Of a stretch of DNA of 25,974 bases, positions 1 through 8,410 are shown one piece after another. Positions within the stretch are counted from its first letter, which is position 1. Every line of letters begins with the position of its first letter. Source of the DNA: an uncultured Bacilli bacterium. Its GTDB lineage: Bacteria > Bacillota_I > Bacilli_A > RF39 > UBA660. The position numbers and the translations under genes are program-made. The DNA is taken from the NCBI GenBank assembly GCA_934085875.1, contig CAKOHQ010000015.1, forward strand, positions 1-25,974. The letters are read 5' to 3'. The notes under the pieces were generated by a model. That model saw nothing but the letters and a program-made list of their open reading frames with translations, ran no database searches and had not been told where the DNA came from.

Positions 1-62
1 AGAAACTAAAAAAAGAGATATTAAAATAATTTGGAATTTAGAGATATAAGCACCAGTTTTAA

Positions 63-1562
63 GAGTATCAACCACATGGTGGAGAAGATCAAGGAGCTTC
101 AGGTAATGGTATAATTGAAAAAAATTTAACTTTAGAAATTAGTAAATATATGTATGATAGATTTAAAGAGTTAGGTATACCAGTAGTATTAACTCGTGAT
201 AATGATATAACTTTAACTAGTGATGATAGACCAGGTGTAGCTTTATCAAAATTTGGAAATGATAAAGATGTATTAATTATATCTAATCACATAAATGCAG
301 GAGGTGCCGAAGGCGCTGAAGTAATTTATGCTCTTAGAAACAATGACAAACTTGCTAGTAAAATATTAAATGCACTATCTGAAAAAGGACAATTAGTAAG
401 AAAATATTATCAACGTAGATTACCAAGTGATACATCAAAAGACTATTATTATATGTTAAGAAATACTCCAAATGCAGAAACTGTAATAGTTGAATATGGA
501 TTTTTAGATAATGCAAAAGACGCAGAAAAATTAAAAAATAATTATAAAGATTATGCAGAAGCAGTTATAGAAGCAATTTTAGATTATAAAAATATTCCAT
601 ACGAACAAACTGGATACTACATAGTAAAAAAAGGGGATTCTTTATGGAGTATTGCAAATAAATATAATACTAATGTTAATGAATTGAAAAAGTTAAATAA
701 TCTAACATCTAATTCATTATCAATAGGACAAAAACTTAAGCTACCATCAAATGATAACATAATCGAAATACCAACTCCAACACCATCACTATCAAATACA
801 TACATTGTAAAAAAAGGAGATTCATTGTATTCTATAGCAAAAAAATATGATACAACAGTAGATAAATTAAAAACTACAAATAATTTAACATCAAACAACT
901 TATCTATCGGTCAAGTATTAAAAATACCAGGAACTAGTATAGAGTTACCAAATACTCATACAGTATCAAAAGGAGAAACATTATATGGTATTGCATCAAA
1001 ATATGGTGTATCAGTAGATGGTATAAAGAAATTAAACAACTTAACTACAAATACACTTAGTATTGGACAAGTACTTCTATTACCAGGTACAACTGAAGAA
1101 AATACAGTAAACACTTATACAGTAAAAAAAGGTGACACATTATATGGTATTGCTTCTAAATATAATTTAACAGCAGATGAATTGAAAAAATTAAATAATT
1201 TAACTTCAAATACATTATCAATAGGACAAACTTTAAAAATCAGAAAAAGTGAATCAGATTTTATTACTGAAGATTATGATTTTTATACAGTAAAAGAAGG
1301 AGACACATTATTTAGCATCGCAAACAAATATAATACAACACCAGACAAGATAAAATCATTAAACAATCTAACATCAGACACATTATCCATAGGACAATTA
1401 ATAAAAATACCATCAACTACATCAAATATTTACATTGTAAAAAAAGGTGACACTTTATGGAGTATAGCAAAAGACAACAATACAACAGTAGACAAAATAA
1501 AAGAATTAAATAATTTAATAAATAATTCTCTAACAATAGGGCAACAGCTTCTACTAAATTAA
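63..1562 (+). CDS. N-acetylmuramoyl-L-alanine amidase with six LysM repeats; 5' end disrupted or partial
   Basis: This is a cell-wall hydrolase: a zinc amidase (Amidase_3) that cuts between MurNAc and the stem peptide, followed by peptidoglycan-binding LysM modules. The first ATG in frame is at 150, but the family pattern starts before it. Codons 75-86 read HGGE (first zinc His) and the second zinc ligand Glu lies at 117-119, before Lys, so a start at 150 would remove both. Downstream are LTRDND, the third ligand in SNHINAGG and the catalytic Glu in VEYGF. Six LysM units of about 44 residues begin near 618, 801, 957, 1116, 1281 and 1428, each with a KKGDTLWSIA-like start and a LSIGQ-like end. 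A TAA at 60-62 blocks the frame upstream and the usual DPGHGG reads QPHGG, so no intact start or signal peptide is visible. Either the gene is broken or the edge sequence is imperfect. Confidence 0.8.
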   Translation, partial: EYQPHGGEDQGASGNGIIEKNLTLEISKYMYDRFKELGIPVVLTRDNDITLTSDDRPGVALSKFGNDKDVLIISNHINAGGAEGAEVIYALRNNDKLASKILNALSEKGQLVRKYYQRRLPSDTSKDYYYMLRNTPNAETVIVEYGFLDNAKDAEKLKNNYKDYAEAVIEAILDYKNIPYEQTGYYIVKKGDSLWSIANKYNTNVNELKKLNNLTSNSLSIGQKLKLPSNDNIIEIPTPTPSLSNTYIVKKGDSLYSIAKKYDTTVDKLKTTNNLTSNNLSIGQVLKIPGTSIELPNTHTVSKGETLYGIASKYGVSVDGIKKLNNLTTNTLSIGQVLLLPGTTEENTVNTYTVKKGDTLYGIASKYNLTADELKKLNNLTSNTLSIGQTLKIRKSESDFITEDYDFYTVKEGDTLFSIANKYNTTPDKIKSLNNLTSDTLSIGQLIKIPSTTSNIYIVKKGDTLWSIAKDNNTTVDKIKELNNLINNSLTIGQQLLLN

Positions 1563-1590
1563 TAGTACTAATTAATATTCAAAAAAACTT

Positions 1591-1612
1591 AATACCTTAA
1601 ATGGTATTTTTT
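1591..1612 (+). terminator. Rho-independent terminator after the LysM amidase
   Basis: The six-base arms AATACC (1591-1596) and GGTATT (1603-1608) are exact complements around a 6-nt loop, and the run of T continues to 1612. It lies 29 bases after the amidase stop. The stem is short and AT-rich, as expected in this genome. Confidence 0.6.
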
Positions 1613-1692
1613 AATAATTCTAAACAACAATATATTTAATAGATAAAAAACAAACAAAATGTAAACCACATACATCTAATTAACAAAATTTC

Positions 1693-1721
1693 TTGAAAAT
1701 TTCACAACAGAGTGCTATATT
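1693..1721 (+). promoter_or_regulatory. Sigma-A-type promoter for the DUF4282-like gene
   Basis: A -35 box TTGAAA (1693-1698) and a -10 box TATATT (1716-1721) are separated by 17 bases. A TG one base before the -10 gives it an extended form. The predicted transcript starts close to the ribosome binding site, so the leader is very short. Confidence 0.6.
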
Positions 1722-1743
1722 CTAAAAGAAGGATGTGATAAAA

Positions 1744-2304
1744 ATGCCACAATATGATACAGAAAAGGCAATAACAGATACAATAACTAATACAGCAAAA
1801 TCATTCTCAACATCAGAAGTATGGATAATAATAAGTATATTACTTGCTGTAATAGGAGGAGTATTCTTATTTACTAATTATTTTGGAAAAGACAAAGAAG
1901 GAACTTATACAGGCTATAAAAAGAAGATATATGATTTTATAAATTTTAAAACAACTATTATAGAACCAATATTTAGAGTTTTATATTTAATTGTTGCAAT
2001 TGCAATAACATTAGCATCATTTTCATATATTACAACAAACTTCTTTGAATTTATAGGTACATTAGTATTTGGAAATATAATAGCTCGTTTAACATTTGAA
2101 CTATTATTATTAGTTCTGAAATTATTCAAAGATGTTTCTGAAATAAAAGATTCATTAAAAAAACAAAATTCAAAACCAACATTAATGAAAAAAGAAGATA
2201 AAAAAAATCCAAAAAAAGATGAAATAAAAAAACCAGAAAAAATTAGTAAAGAAGAAAAAATCGAAAAAAAGGATAAAGAAGAAACAACTCCAAAAACAAT
2301 ATAA
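1744..2304 (+). CDS. DUF4282-like membrane protein with lysine-rich tail
   Basis: A membrane protein of 186 residues and unknown function. Hydrophobic segments lie at about residues 25-45, 75-98 and 102-126. The central stretch, with FRVLYLIVAIAI and then ARLTFELLLLVLKLFKDVSEI, follows the pattern I associate with DUF4282 (two helices, then a conserved Arg and Glu); this is recognition by eye. The last 45 or so residues are mostly Lys, Glu and Pro and are probably a flexible cytoplasmic tail. The start is set at ATG 1744, 11 bases after the AAGG of the ribosome binding site. GTG 1735 in the same frame lies too close to that site. The gene has its own promoter and shares a terminator with the convergent LCP gene. 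Confidence 0.65.
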   Translation: MPQYDTEKAITDTITNTAKSFSTSEVWIIISILLAVIGGVFLFTNYFGKDKEGTYTGYKKKIYDFINFKTTIIEPIFRVLYLIVAIAITLASFSYITTNFFEFIGTLVFGNIIARLTFELLLLVLKLFKDVSEIKDSLKKQNSKPTLMKKEDKKNPKKDEIKKPEKISKEEKIEKKDKEETTPKTI

Positions 2305-2346
2305 AAAAAAGACCTTAATAATTTAAAAACTAAAGTCTTTTTTAAT
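2304..2346. terminator. Bidirectional terminator between DUF4282-like and LCP genes
   Basis: An A-run with GAC-CTT (about 2305-2315) pairs with AAGTC and a T-run (2333-2343), with one bulged C. The A-run and T-run make it work on either strand. It covers the stop codons of both convergent genes. Confidence 0.55.
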
Positions 2347-4351
2347 TTGTCTCAAAAGATTGATTATCTTCACTATTATTAGTAGTAGGGTTTTCATTTT
2401 CAATAACATTATTACTTTTACTGTCATCAATGTTAGAATTATTATCTTCATTATTATCAGTATTATTGCTAGTATCATTAACATTTTCTTTATTGTCTTC
2501 ACTAATACTAATAGTATTTTTTGTTTCTTCAACACTTTCATGTTTAGAAACTTTAATAACGTTTACATTAATACTTTTAACTTCACTTACTAATGTACCT
2601 TTACTAACACTTTGACTTGTTATAATTCCATTTTTATTTTCATCATACCCATCCATACCTTCGGTAACATAATTCGTGTTAACCGTAATACCTCTTGCAT
2701 TAGCCCAAGTATTTAAATATTCTAAACTACTTCCAACAAAACTAGGCAAAGCTTCATTTCTCTTAACACTATAATATTGTTTACCAATAACAGGAACTTC
2801 ATAAGTATAATTAGCACTAAAATTAAAAGTTTTAATCATAGTAGGCTCTTCTAAACCTAAATTAACTTTCATAGCCTTAACAATTTCATTTAAACTCTCT
2901 GGATAATATTGGAAAGTATAAACATTTCCCAACCCAGGAATTAACATTGTTAAATCATATCCAGTTAAATAAGTCTTTTCTATATTAATATTAGTATCAT
3001 TTTCTAAAAGCATCTTTTTACCAACATTATATAAATTTAACATTTCATCAGTACTAACATTAGTTTCAATATTTTTACTAATAGCATCAAGTACTTCATA
3101 GAATTTATTAACACTTCTAATATTTTTTACTTTTTTAGCCATAGCTTCAACAACTAATTGTTGATGTTGAACTCTTTGAAAATCACCGAGCGGTAAAGAA
3201 TGCCTATGACGAGATAATGCTAATGCCGCTTCACCATTTAAAGTTTGAACTCCTTTTTTAAGACATATTTCATGTTCACCAAATTCTCTATTAGAATCTT
3301 GTTCACAAAAATCAACTGGAACATCAACTTCAATACCATCTAATGCTTCAACTAAATCTACAACTCCTTTAAAATTGATCTTAACATAATAATCTATATC
3401 AATGCCAGTTAAATCTTTTAAAGTATTTATAACACAAGTAGTACCACCTGCCGCACTAGAATTTATCTTATTACTTCTCTTACCATTACAAGCAATAGGA
3501 GCATAAGTGTCTCGTGGAATACTAAAAACAGTTGTATTAAGAGTAGTAGGATTAAAAGTAATCATCATCATAGTATCACCATTAAATGCTTGATTAGCCT
3601 TCAAACCGTCTACCTCAGAATCTACACCAAGCAGTAATATAGTAAAAGGCTCAGTTAGTTTTTTGCCACTACCACTATTCAAACTAATATTTTTTCTTTT
3701 CTCTTTATATGTATAAACTATCTTAGTTTCATTACCAATGTTATTATAATTATCATATCCTGAAAAACTTACCACATAACCTGTACTAACTAAAATACCA
3801 TTAATACTTTTATTATATAAATCTCCAAGCATTTCCAAATAATTATCATAATATTTAATATCAATCTTATCCAATTTCTTTTTATCAATTAATTTATTTG
3901 CAAGTATATTTCCTTCAATATCATTTTCATCACTAATCATACCAACTACAAAACTACTATTGTTTTTAAATTCAGTATCTTTCATAACAACTAAACTACT
4001 GCTATACATTACAACATCTTTATTCATTCTATCAACAATATTATAAGTTTTATTTATATAAATGCTAATTACTATAAAAATAATACTAATTATACTAATA
4101 AATATACTATTAATAATATAACTCTTACCCCTTTTGCTAAACAATAACAATATACTTATAAATAAATATACCAAAAAACCTAAGTACACAAAAATTAAAA
4201 ACAATATTCTTAAACCAGTTTCTATATTTTTAAGAAGTAACAATCCTTGACTTATAAAAACAATAGATACTAAAAACAATACACTAACAATATAAAATAT
4301 AATTCTATATTTCTTACTTAATTTTTTAAATTTTTTCAATATTTTCTTCAT
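2342..4351 (-). CDS. LCP (LytR-CpsA-Psr) family glycopolymer transferase, large form
   Basis: LCP proteins attach teichoic acids or capsule polymers from undecaprenyl-phosphate carriers to peptidoglycan, outside the membrane. This one has 669 residues. Three membrane segments lie at about 16-40, 45-71 and 78-100. A domain at about 105-215 sits where Cps2A carries its accessory domain. The LCP catalytic domain (about 236-410) has LLLGVD with Asp244, GDT with Asp259, SIPRD with Arg280 and Asp281, and the SRHRH...GDFQRVQHQQ block with Arg381, Arg383, Asp390, Arg393 and Gln395. A segment at about 535-600 resembles a PASTA domain, and residues 601-669 are an Asn/Asp/Ser-rich tail. A clear AGGA ribosome binding site lies 10-13 bases before the ATG. 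The LCP assignment is firm; the natural polymer is unknown. Confidence 0.93.
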   Translation of the reverse strand: MKKILKKFKKLSKKYRIIFYIVSVLFLVSIVFISQGLLLLKNIETGLRILFLIFVYLGFLVYLFISILLLFSKRGKSYIINSIFISIISIIFIVISIYINKTYNIVDRMNKDVVMYSSSLVVMKDTEFKNNSSFVVGMISDENDIEGNILANKLIDKKKLDKIDIKYYDNYLEMLGDLYNKSINGILVSTGYVVSFSGYDNYNNIGNETKIVYTYKEKRKNISLNSGSGKKLTEPFTILLLGVDSEVDGLKANQAFNGDTMMMITFNPTTLNTTVFSIPRDTYAPIACNGKRSNKINSSAAGGTTCVINTLKDLTGIDIDYYVKINFKGVVDLVEALDGIEVDVPVDFCEQDSNREFGEHEICLKKGVQTLNGEAALALSRHRHSLPLGDFQRVQHQQLVVEAMAKKVKNIRSVNKFYEVLDAISKNIETNVSTDEMLNLYNVGKKMLLENDTNINIEKTYLTGYDLTMLIPGLGNVYTFQYYPESLNEIVKAMKVNLGLEEPTMIKTFNFSANYTYEVPVIGKQYYSVKRNEALPSFVGSSLEYLNTWANARGITVNTNYVTEGMDGYDENKNGIITSQSVSKGTLVSEVKSINVNVIKVSKHESVEETKNTISISEDNKENVNDTSNNTDNNEDNNSNIDDSKSNNVIENENPTTNNSEDNQSFETN

Positions 4352-4371
4352 ATCATCATTCCTATTTTTTA

Positions 4372-4400
4372 ATTATACAATATATTGATTTTAATGTTAA
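4372..4400 (-). promoter_or_regulatory. Promoter of the LCP gene
   Basis: On the minus strand a -35 box TTAACA (4395-4400) and a perfect -10 box TATAAT (4372-4377) are separated by 17 bases. The predicted start of transcription is about 15 bases upstream of the LCP start codon. Confidence 0.7.
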
Positions 4401-4476
4401 TAAATTTTTGCTAAAATATAGTTTTTTTTAATATTTTATTGTAAAATATACATAAAAAGAAAGTGTTGGTGTAAAT

Positions 4477-5280
4477 ATGAATATAGAAAATATAGTTTTT
4501 AATAATATCCAAAAAATAGATTTTTTTCCTGATTTAATTGATTCAAAAATAGTAAATAGAATGAAAATAGAATTGATTAGACAAAATAAATCAGATGCTA
4601 ATTATTTTAAAATTTATTTTAGTAAACTTATGAAAAAATATAACAATGATAATGATTTAATTTGTAAACATATATTTAATGTATTTCTAAGTAAATATCA
4701 TGCTACAAAAATTGATGAAGAAGTAGTTAATGAAGATGTAGCAGATATATTGAGTATGACAATTCAAGGAACAAGTAGCAAAAGTATATCAGTTTATTTT
4801 CCAATTAAATATAACAATTCTAACAATGATGAAATTTTAAAATTATTTAAAGAAACTACTTTATATTATACATTTAAAGAAAAAGCTGTAAATACTATGG
4901 AAAATGATATATTAAAAATATATTCTGTTAAAGAAATAGACAACATCATAATGTTTGATTCTCCATTTAGAACAAGTTTTCAACTATATAAAGAGAAGAA
5001 AGAAAAGAATAATGAATCACTATATTTTTTTACTAAAGAAATGAAAACAAAAAAAGATTCGGATACAATTGTAAAAATATCAAAGGATTTTTTAAATAAA
5101 AATTCTAATAATATTGATCAATACTTTTTTGACGATCAAAAAATAAAAATAACATTTAATAATGGTAAAATCTTTGAAGTAAGCAATAAAGATTTAATAG
5201 AAGCATTAACAGAAACTTTAAATAGTTTACAAGATAAATTAATTGATATTAAAACAAAAAAGCTTTATAAACGAAAATAA
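4477..5280 (+). CDS. Hypothetical protein, 267 aa
   Basis: I do not recognise this protein. It is hydrophilic, with no signal peptide or membrane segment, and rich in Lys, Asn, Asp and Glu, so it is probably cytoplasmic. The N-terminal part (residues 1-85) looks helical. A central part around ISVYFPIKYNN and ILKIYSVKEIDNIIMF looks like alternating strands. The end (about residues 240-267) looks like an amphipathic helix with a basic tail. Length, composition and codon use match its neighbours, which supports a real gene. A weak GGTG lies 6 bases before the ATG. It sits between the divergent LCP gene and the ComEC-like gene, with a weak hairpin and T-run over its stop codon. Confidence 0.7.
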   Translation: MNIENIVFNNIQKIDFFPDLIDSKIVNRMKIELIRQNKSDANYFKIYFSKLMKKYNNDNDLICKHIFNVFLSKYHATKIDEEVVNEDVADILSMTIQGTSSKSISVYFPIKYNNSNNDEILKLFKETTLYYTFKEKAVNTMENDILKIYSVKEIDNIIMFDSPFRTSFQLYKEKKEKNNESLYFFTKEMKTKKDSDTIVKISKDFLNKNSNNIDQYFFDDQKIKITFNNGKIFEVSNKDLIEALTETLNSLQDKLIDIKTKKLYKRK

Positions 5281-5290
5281 AGTTTTTTTT
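5256..5290 (+). terminator. Weak terminator over the end of the hypothetical gene
   Basis: AAAAAAGCTTT (5256-5266) pairs with AAAG plus a T-run (5279-5290), with one bulged G. The stem is nearly all A-T, so its strength is uncertain. Confidence 0.35.
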
Positions 5291-5329
5291 AATAATAAAA
5301 ATATGTTATACTTTTATAGGGTAGATTAT

Positions 5330-6244
5330 ATGAATAATAAAAAAATAAATAAATTATTAAATAAAATAATATTTATATTAATAGTTCTAATTGGAATATT
5401 TTATACTAATAAAGAATTAATAAAAAAAGATAATACATCTTATGCAATGAAACAAACAGAAAATGATGATGTTAATAAATTAGAAATATATTATTTTGAC
5501 GTAGGACAAGCTGATTCAATTTTAATAAAAGAAAATAATTATAATATTTTAATTGATGCTGGAAACAATGAAGATGGTGAAAATTTAGTAAATTATTTAA
5601 AAAATAATTTAAATATAAATAAATTTAATATGGTTGTAGGAACGCATCCACACGAAGATCACATTGGTGGACTAAATAATATAATCGATGAATTTGATAT
5701 AGATACAATTTTAATGCCTAATGCAACATCAACCTCTAAAACGTTTGAAAGTGTTTTAAACAGTATAGAAAACAAAAATTATAAAATAACAGTTCCAAAA
5801 ATAGATGAAGAATTTAACTACGATAATATAAAATTAAAAGTACTATACACTGGAACAAATGAAAAAGATTTAAATAATAATTCTATTGTCTTAAAACTAA
5901 CATATTTTAATAATAAATTTTTATTTACAGGAGATGCAACAAGTAAAGTAGAAAAAAAATTACTTAAGAAAGATATAGAAAGTGATGTATTAAAAATAGG
6001 ACACCATGGATCAGAATATAGTACAACAAATGATTTTCTAGATAAAGTAAATCCAAAATATGCAATCATAGAAGTAGGTAAAAATAATACATATAAACAT
6101 CCTAAACAAATTACATTAGATAAATTAAATGCAAAAAACATAAAAATATATAGAACAGACCTAGATGGTACAATAAAATTAACCTCAGATGGAAATAATA
6201 TTACATTTGAAACAATAAAAACAAATATAGATGGAGAACAATAA
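5330..6244 (+). CDS. Membrane-anchored ComEC-like metallo-beta-lactamase-fold protein
   Basis: A 304-residue protein with one N-terminal membrane segment (about residues 12-26) and a metallo-beta-lactamase domain outside the membrane. The domain is of the type at the C-terminus of ComEC: YYFDVGQADSILI at about 54-66, the metal motif HPHEDH at 106-111, GDA at 201-203, GHHGS at 224-228, and an RTDLDGTI-like end. The same blocks occur in comEC at the right end of this window. Such stand-alone proteins are often annotated as hydrolases, and the substrate is unknown. The frame extends upstream to 5243 inside the previous gene, but ATG 5330 is preferred because TAGGG lies 8 bases before it and a membrane anchor follows at once. 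It overlaps the DUF3006 gene by one base, suggesting coupled translation. Confidence 0.88.
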   Translation: MNNKKINKLLNKIIFILIVLIGIFYTNKELIKKDNTSYAMKQTENDDVNKLEIYYFDVGQADSILIKENNYNILIDAGNNEDGENLVNYLKNNLNINKFNMVVGTHPHEDHIGGLNNIIDEFDIDTILMPNATSTSKTFESVLNSIENKNYKITVPKIDEEFNYDNIKLKVLYTGTNEKDLNNNSIVLKLTYFNNKFLFTGDATSKVEKKLLKKDIESDVLKIGHHGSEYSTTNDFLDKVNPKYAIIEVGKNNTYKHPKQITLDKLNAKNIKIYRTDLDGTIKLTSDGNNITFETIKTNIDGEQ

Positions 6245-6456
6245 TGTATACAGTAGAAAATATAATAAATAATATTGTAAGATTAGAAGAAAGAAAAACA
6301 AATAAAATAATAGAAATTAATATAGAATTATTACCAAAAAACATTAAAGAACAAGATATAATAGATTTAATAGATAATAAATATATAATTAATAAAAAAG
6401 AAACAAAAAGAATAAAAAAGGATATTACAAATAGATTTAACAAATTAATAAAATAA
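6244..6456 (+). CDS. DUF3006 family small protein
   Basis: A 70-residue protein whose order of features fits DUF3006: an N-terminal strand pair, an IELLPKNIKEQDII block (the usual LP...GD position), then a basic ETKRIKKDI-like helix. It starts at the ATG in TAATG, overlapping the stop of the metallo-beta-lactamase gene by one base. DUF3006 genes are known to sit next to ComEC-like metallo-beta-lactamase genes, so the pairing supports both calls. Its function is not known. The usual Gly of the middle block is replaced here, so the family call is probable rather than certain. Confidence 0.75.
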   Translation: MYTVENIINNIVRLEERKTNKIIEINIELLPKNIKEQDIIDLIDNKYIINKKETKRIKKDITNRFNKLIK

Positions 6457-6472
6457 TTACGGAGTTGGTAGT

Positions 6473-8182
6473 GTGAAAAGAATAATAATTACTATAATAT
6501 CATTAATAATATTTTTTATAGTAGCAACATTTACAGTAGCATTTTTTATAACAAATAATAGTAGTTTTTTAACCAATTTTAAATTTATAAATGTAAATAA
6601 TATTGGTTTAAATTATTATGTTTATTATGAAAAAGTAAAAGTTGCAACACATTATGAAATATTAGTATACGATAATGATAATAAAATAATATACAAAGAA
6701 GATACAAAAAATAATAGTGCAACAATAAAACTACAAGATTTAAATTATGATGAATCATATAAAATAATAGTAATTGCATATGATAAAGATGGAAATAAAA
6801 AAAGCATAAAAGAACCATACACATTTATATGGAATGAATTATCATTCAGCGATACAAATTTAATAGTAATGGATAACAATAACGATTATATATTAGATTT
6901 TGTAGGCAATTATAAAGATAAGAAGTACAAATTAAATATAAGTAAAAACAATATATTTCAAGAACAAATTGATATAAATGATGAAACATATACAATAAAA
7001 AATAATTTATTTAAAGATGAACCATGTTATTATACACTTGAAATAGTTGAAAATTCAAAAATAATATCTACTTTAAAAATATATAATTTAATTAGTCCAA
7101 TATCTGATATAAAATTTACAAATCCTAATAATGGAGATATGATGAATTATGATGATGTACCAATATCATTTACTGGTGGAGATAATGCTAGTAATTATAT
7201 TTTAGAATTATATAGAGATGGTAAATTAATAAGAAGAAAAGAAATAAAAGAAAAAAATGTAATATTATCTAGTAATTTATTTGATAAAAAATCTAGCTAT
7301 AAAGTTAAAATAATTGCATCATATTATGATTACATTGATTATTCTAAAATGAATGAAATAGAATTTACTATAAATTCAAAAGAAACATTAAAACCTGTTT
7401 ATACTAATTACAAAACAAATTATATAAAAAAAGGAACTAAAATAAAATTATTAAATAATGATAAAAATGCAAAAATATATTATACAATGGATGGTACTGA
7501 ACCAAGTGAATTTAGTAATTTATATGACAATGAAATAACAATAAATAAAGACACTGTAATAAAAGCAATAGCAATTGAAGAAAAGAAAAATAACTCTATT
7601 ATAAGTGAATTTAATTTTAAAACAGGTAATAAAAATACATACAAAGTATACTTATCAGCTTCTAATCAAAATAATAATTTAGGAGTATCTGAAGTAGGTT
7701 ATACAAATGAAAAGAAAGAAATGAATGATTTAACAAATTATATAGAAAAAAGATTAAATAGTTATGGAGTTAAAACATATAGAAATGAATTCGGTGATAT
7801 AAATAGATGGACACAAGATAGTACTTATTTAGGAGTTGACCTACATTTAGCTATACATTCAAATGCAAGCGAAGAGCATACTTCATATGGGATAGAAACT
7901 TGGGTACATAATGAAACTTCAAAAACATACTCTTTAGCACAAAACTTACAGAATAATTTATTTAACATATACTATAATAAAGAAGATACATTAGCAAATA
8001 GAGGAGTAAAATATGCAAACGGTTCATTAGCAGAAGTAAATCCTTCATATACTCCATGCGGAATTTTAATAGAAGTTGCACATCATGATTATTTAAATGA
8101 TGCTAAATGGATAATGGAGAATAAAGAAAGAATAGGTAATAATATTGCAGACACAATACTCGAATATTGGCAAATAAAGTAA
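6473..8182 (+). CDS. N-acetylmuramoyl-L-alanine amidase with Fn3-like and chitobiase C-terminal-like domains
   Basis: A 569-residue membrane-anchored wall hydrolase. A membrane segment lies at about 4-26. Two beta-rich, Fn3-like regions follow (about 38-120 and 208-300). A chitobiase/beta-hexosaminidase C-terminal-type domain has YYTMDGTEP at 337-344. The amidase_3 domain spans about 391-565. In it Glu413, His462 (AIHSNAS) and Glu534 (LIEVAHHD) sit at ligand and catalytic positions. The usual first zinc motif DPGHGG is replaced by YLSASNQ, a variant I associate with a YLSPSTQ-type subfamily of bacterial amidases. The start is GTG 6473, 8 bases after GGAG. The gene follows the DUF3006 gene by 16 bases and is probably in the same operon. 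Wall hydrolysis is likely; the exact target is inferred. Confidence 0.87.
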   Translation: MKRIIITIISLIIFFIVATFTVAFFITNNSSFLTNFKFINVNNIGLNYYVYYEKVKVATHYEILVYDNDNKIIYKEDTKNNSATIKLQDLNYDESYKIIVIAYDKDGNKKSIKEPYTFIWNELSFSDTNLIVMDNNNDYILDFVGNYKDKKYKLNISKNNIFQEQIDINDETYTIKNNLFKDEPCYYTLEIVENSKIISTLKIYNLISPISDIKFTNPNNGDMMNYDDVPISFTGGDNASNYILELYRDGKLIRRKEIKEKNVILSSNLFDKKSSYKVKIIASYYDYIDYSKMNEIEFTINSKETLKPVYTNYKTNYIKKGTKIKLLNNDKNAKIYYTMDGTEPSEFSNLYDNEITINKDTVIKAIAIEEKKNNSIISEFNFKTGNKNTYKVYLSASNQNNNLGVSEVGYTNEKKEMNDLTNYIEKRLNSYGVKTYRNEFGDINRWTQDSTYLGVDLHLAIHSNASEEHTSYGIETWVHNETSKTYSLAQNLQNNLFNIYYNKEDTLANRGVKYANGSLAEVNPSYTPCGILIEVAHHDYLNDAKWIMENKERIGNNIADTILEYWQIK

Positions 8183-8324
8183 TGTTTTGTCGAATCTATT
8201 GAAATAAGAACTTCTAAGATATAAAATAATATCGAAAGAAGGGATTAATATTAGAATAGACTTCTTAATAGATCAAATAATTATTGAAATAGATTTAGCA
8301 AATTTAATACCTTATAAAACTCAT
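8183..8324. other. Intergenic stretch with no supported gene
   Basis: This AT-rich sequence between the amidase and the ackA terminator contains a good ribosome-binding-like AGAAGGG at 8237-8243. It is followed by an open frame that runs to TAG 8337 but has no ATG, GTG or TTG in a suitable place. I see no RNA gene here. Confidence 0.4.
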
Positions 8325-8349
8325 AAATACGTTAAATAGCGTATTTTTT
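8325..8349 (+). terminator. Terminator upstream of ackA
   Basis: AAATACG (8325-8331) and CGTATTT (8340-8346) form a 7-bp stem with an 8-nt loop, followed by T. It separates the amidase operon from ackA. Confidence 0.6.
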
Positions 8350-8360
8350 CTTTAAATAAA

Positions 8361-8389
8361 TTGTATTTTAAAAATAATTAATGTATAAT
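8361..8389 (+). promoter_or_regulatory. Promoter of ackA-nrnA
   Basis: A -35 box TTGTAT (8361-8366) and a perfect -10 box TATAAT (8384-8389) are spaced by 17 bases. They lie just before the AAGAAGGG ribosome binding site of ackA. Confidence 0.75.
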
Positions 8390-8410
8390 AACAAAAGAAG
8401 GGTGATTTAT

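Noticed and set aside
2323..2615. Several open frames opposite the Asn/Asp/Ser tail of the LCP gene
   Set aside because: They mirror low-complexity codons of the LCP tail and lack ribosome binding sites; shadows only.
5818..6141. 107-codon minus-strand frame inside the ComEC-like gene
   Set aside because: It lies fully inside a well-supported gene and has no family motifs.
8237..8339. Possible small gene after AGAAGGG at 8237-8243, ending at TAG 8337
   Set aside because: No ATG, GTG or TTG follows the site in frame, only ATT; the end overlaps the terminator. It may be a decayed remnant but cannot be supported.
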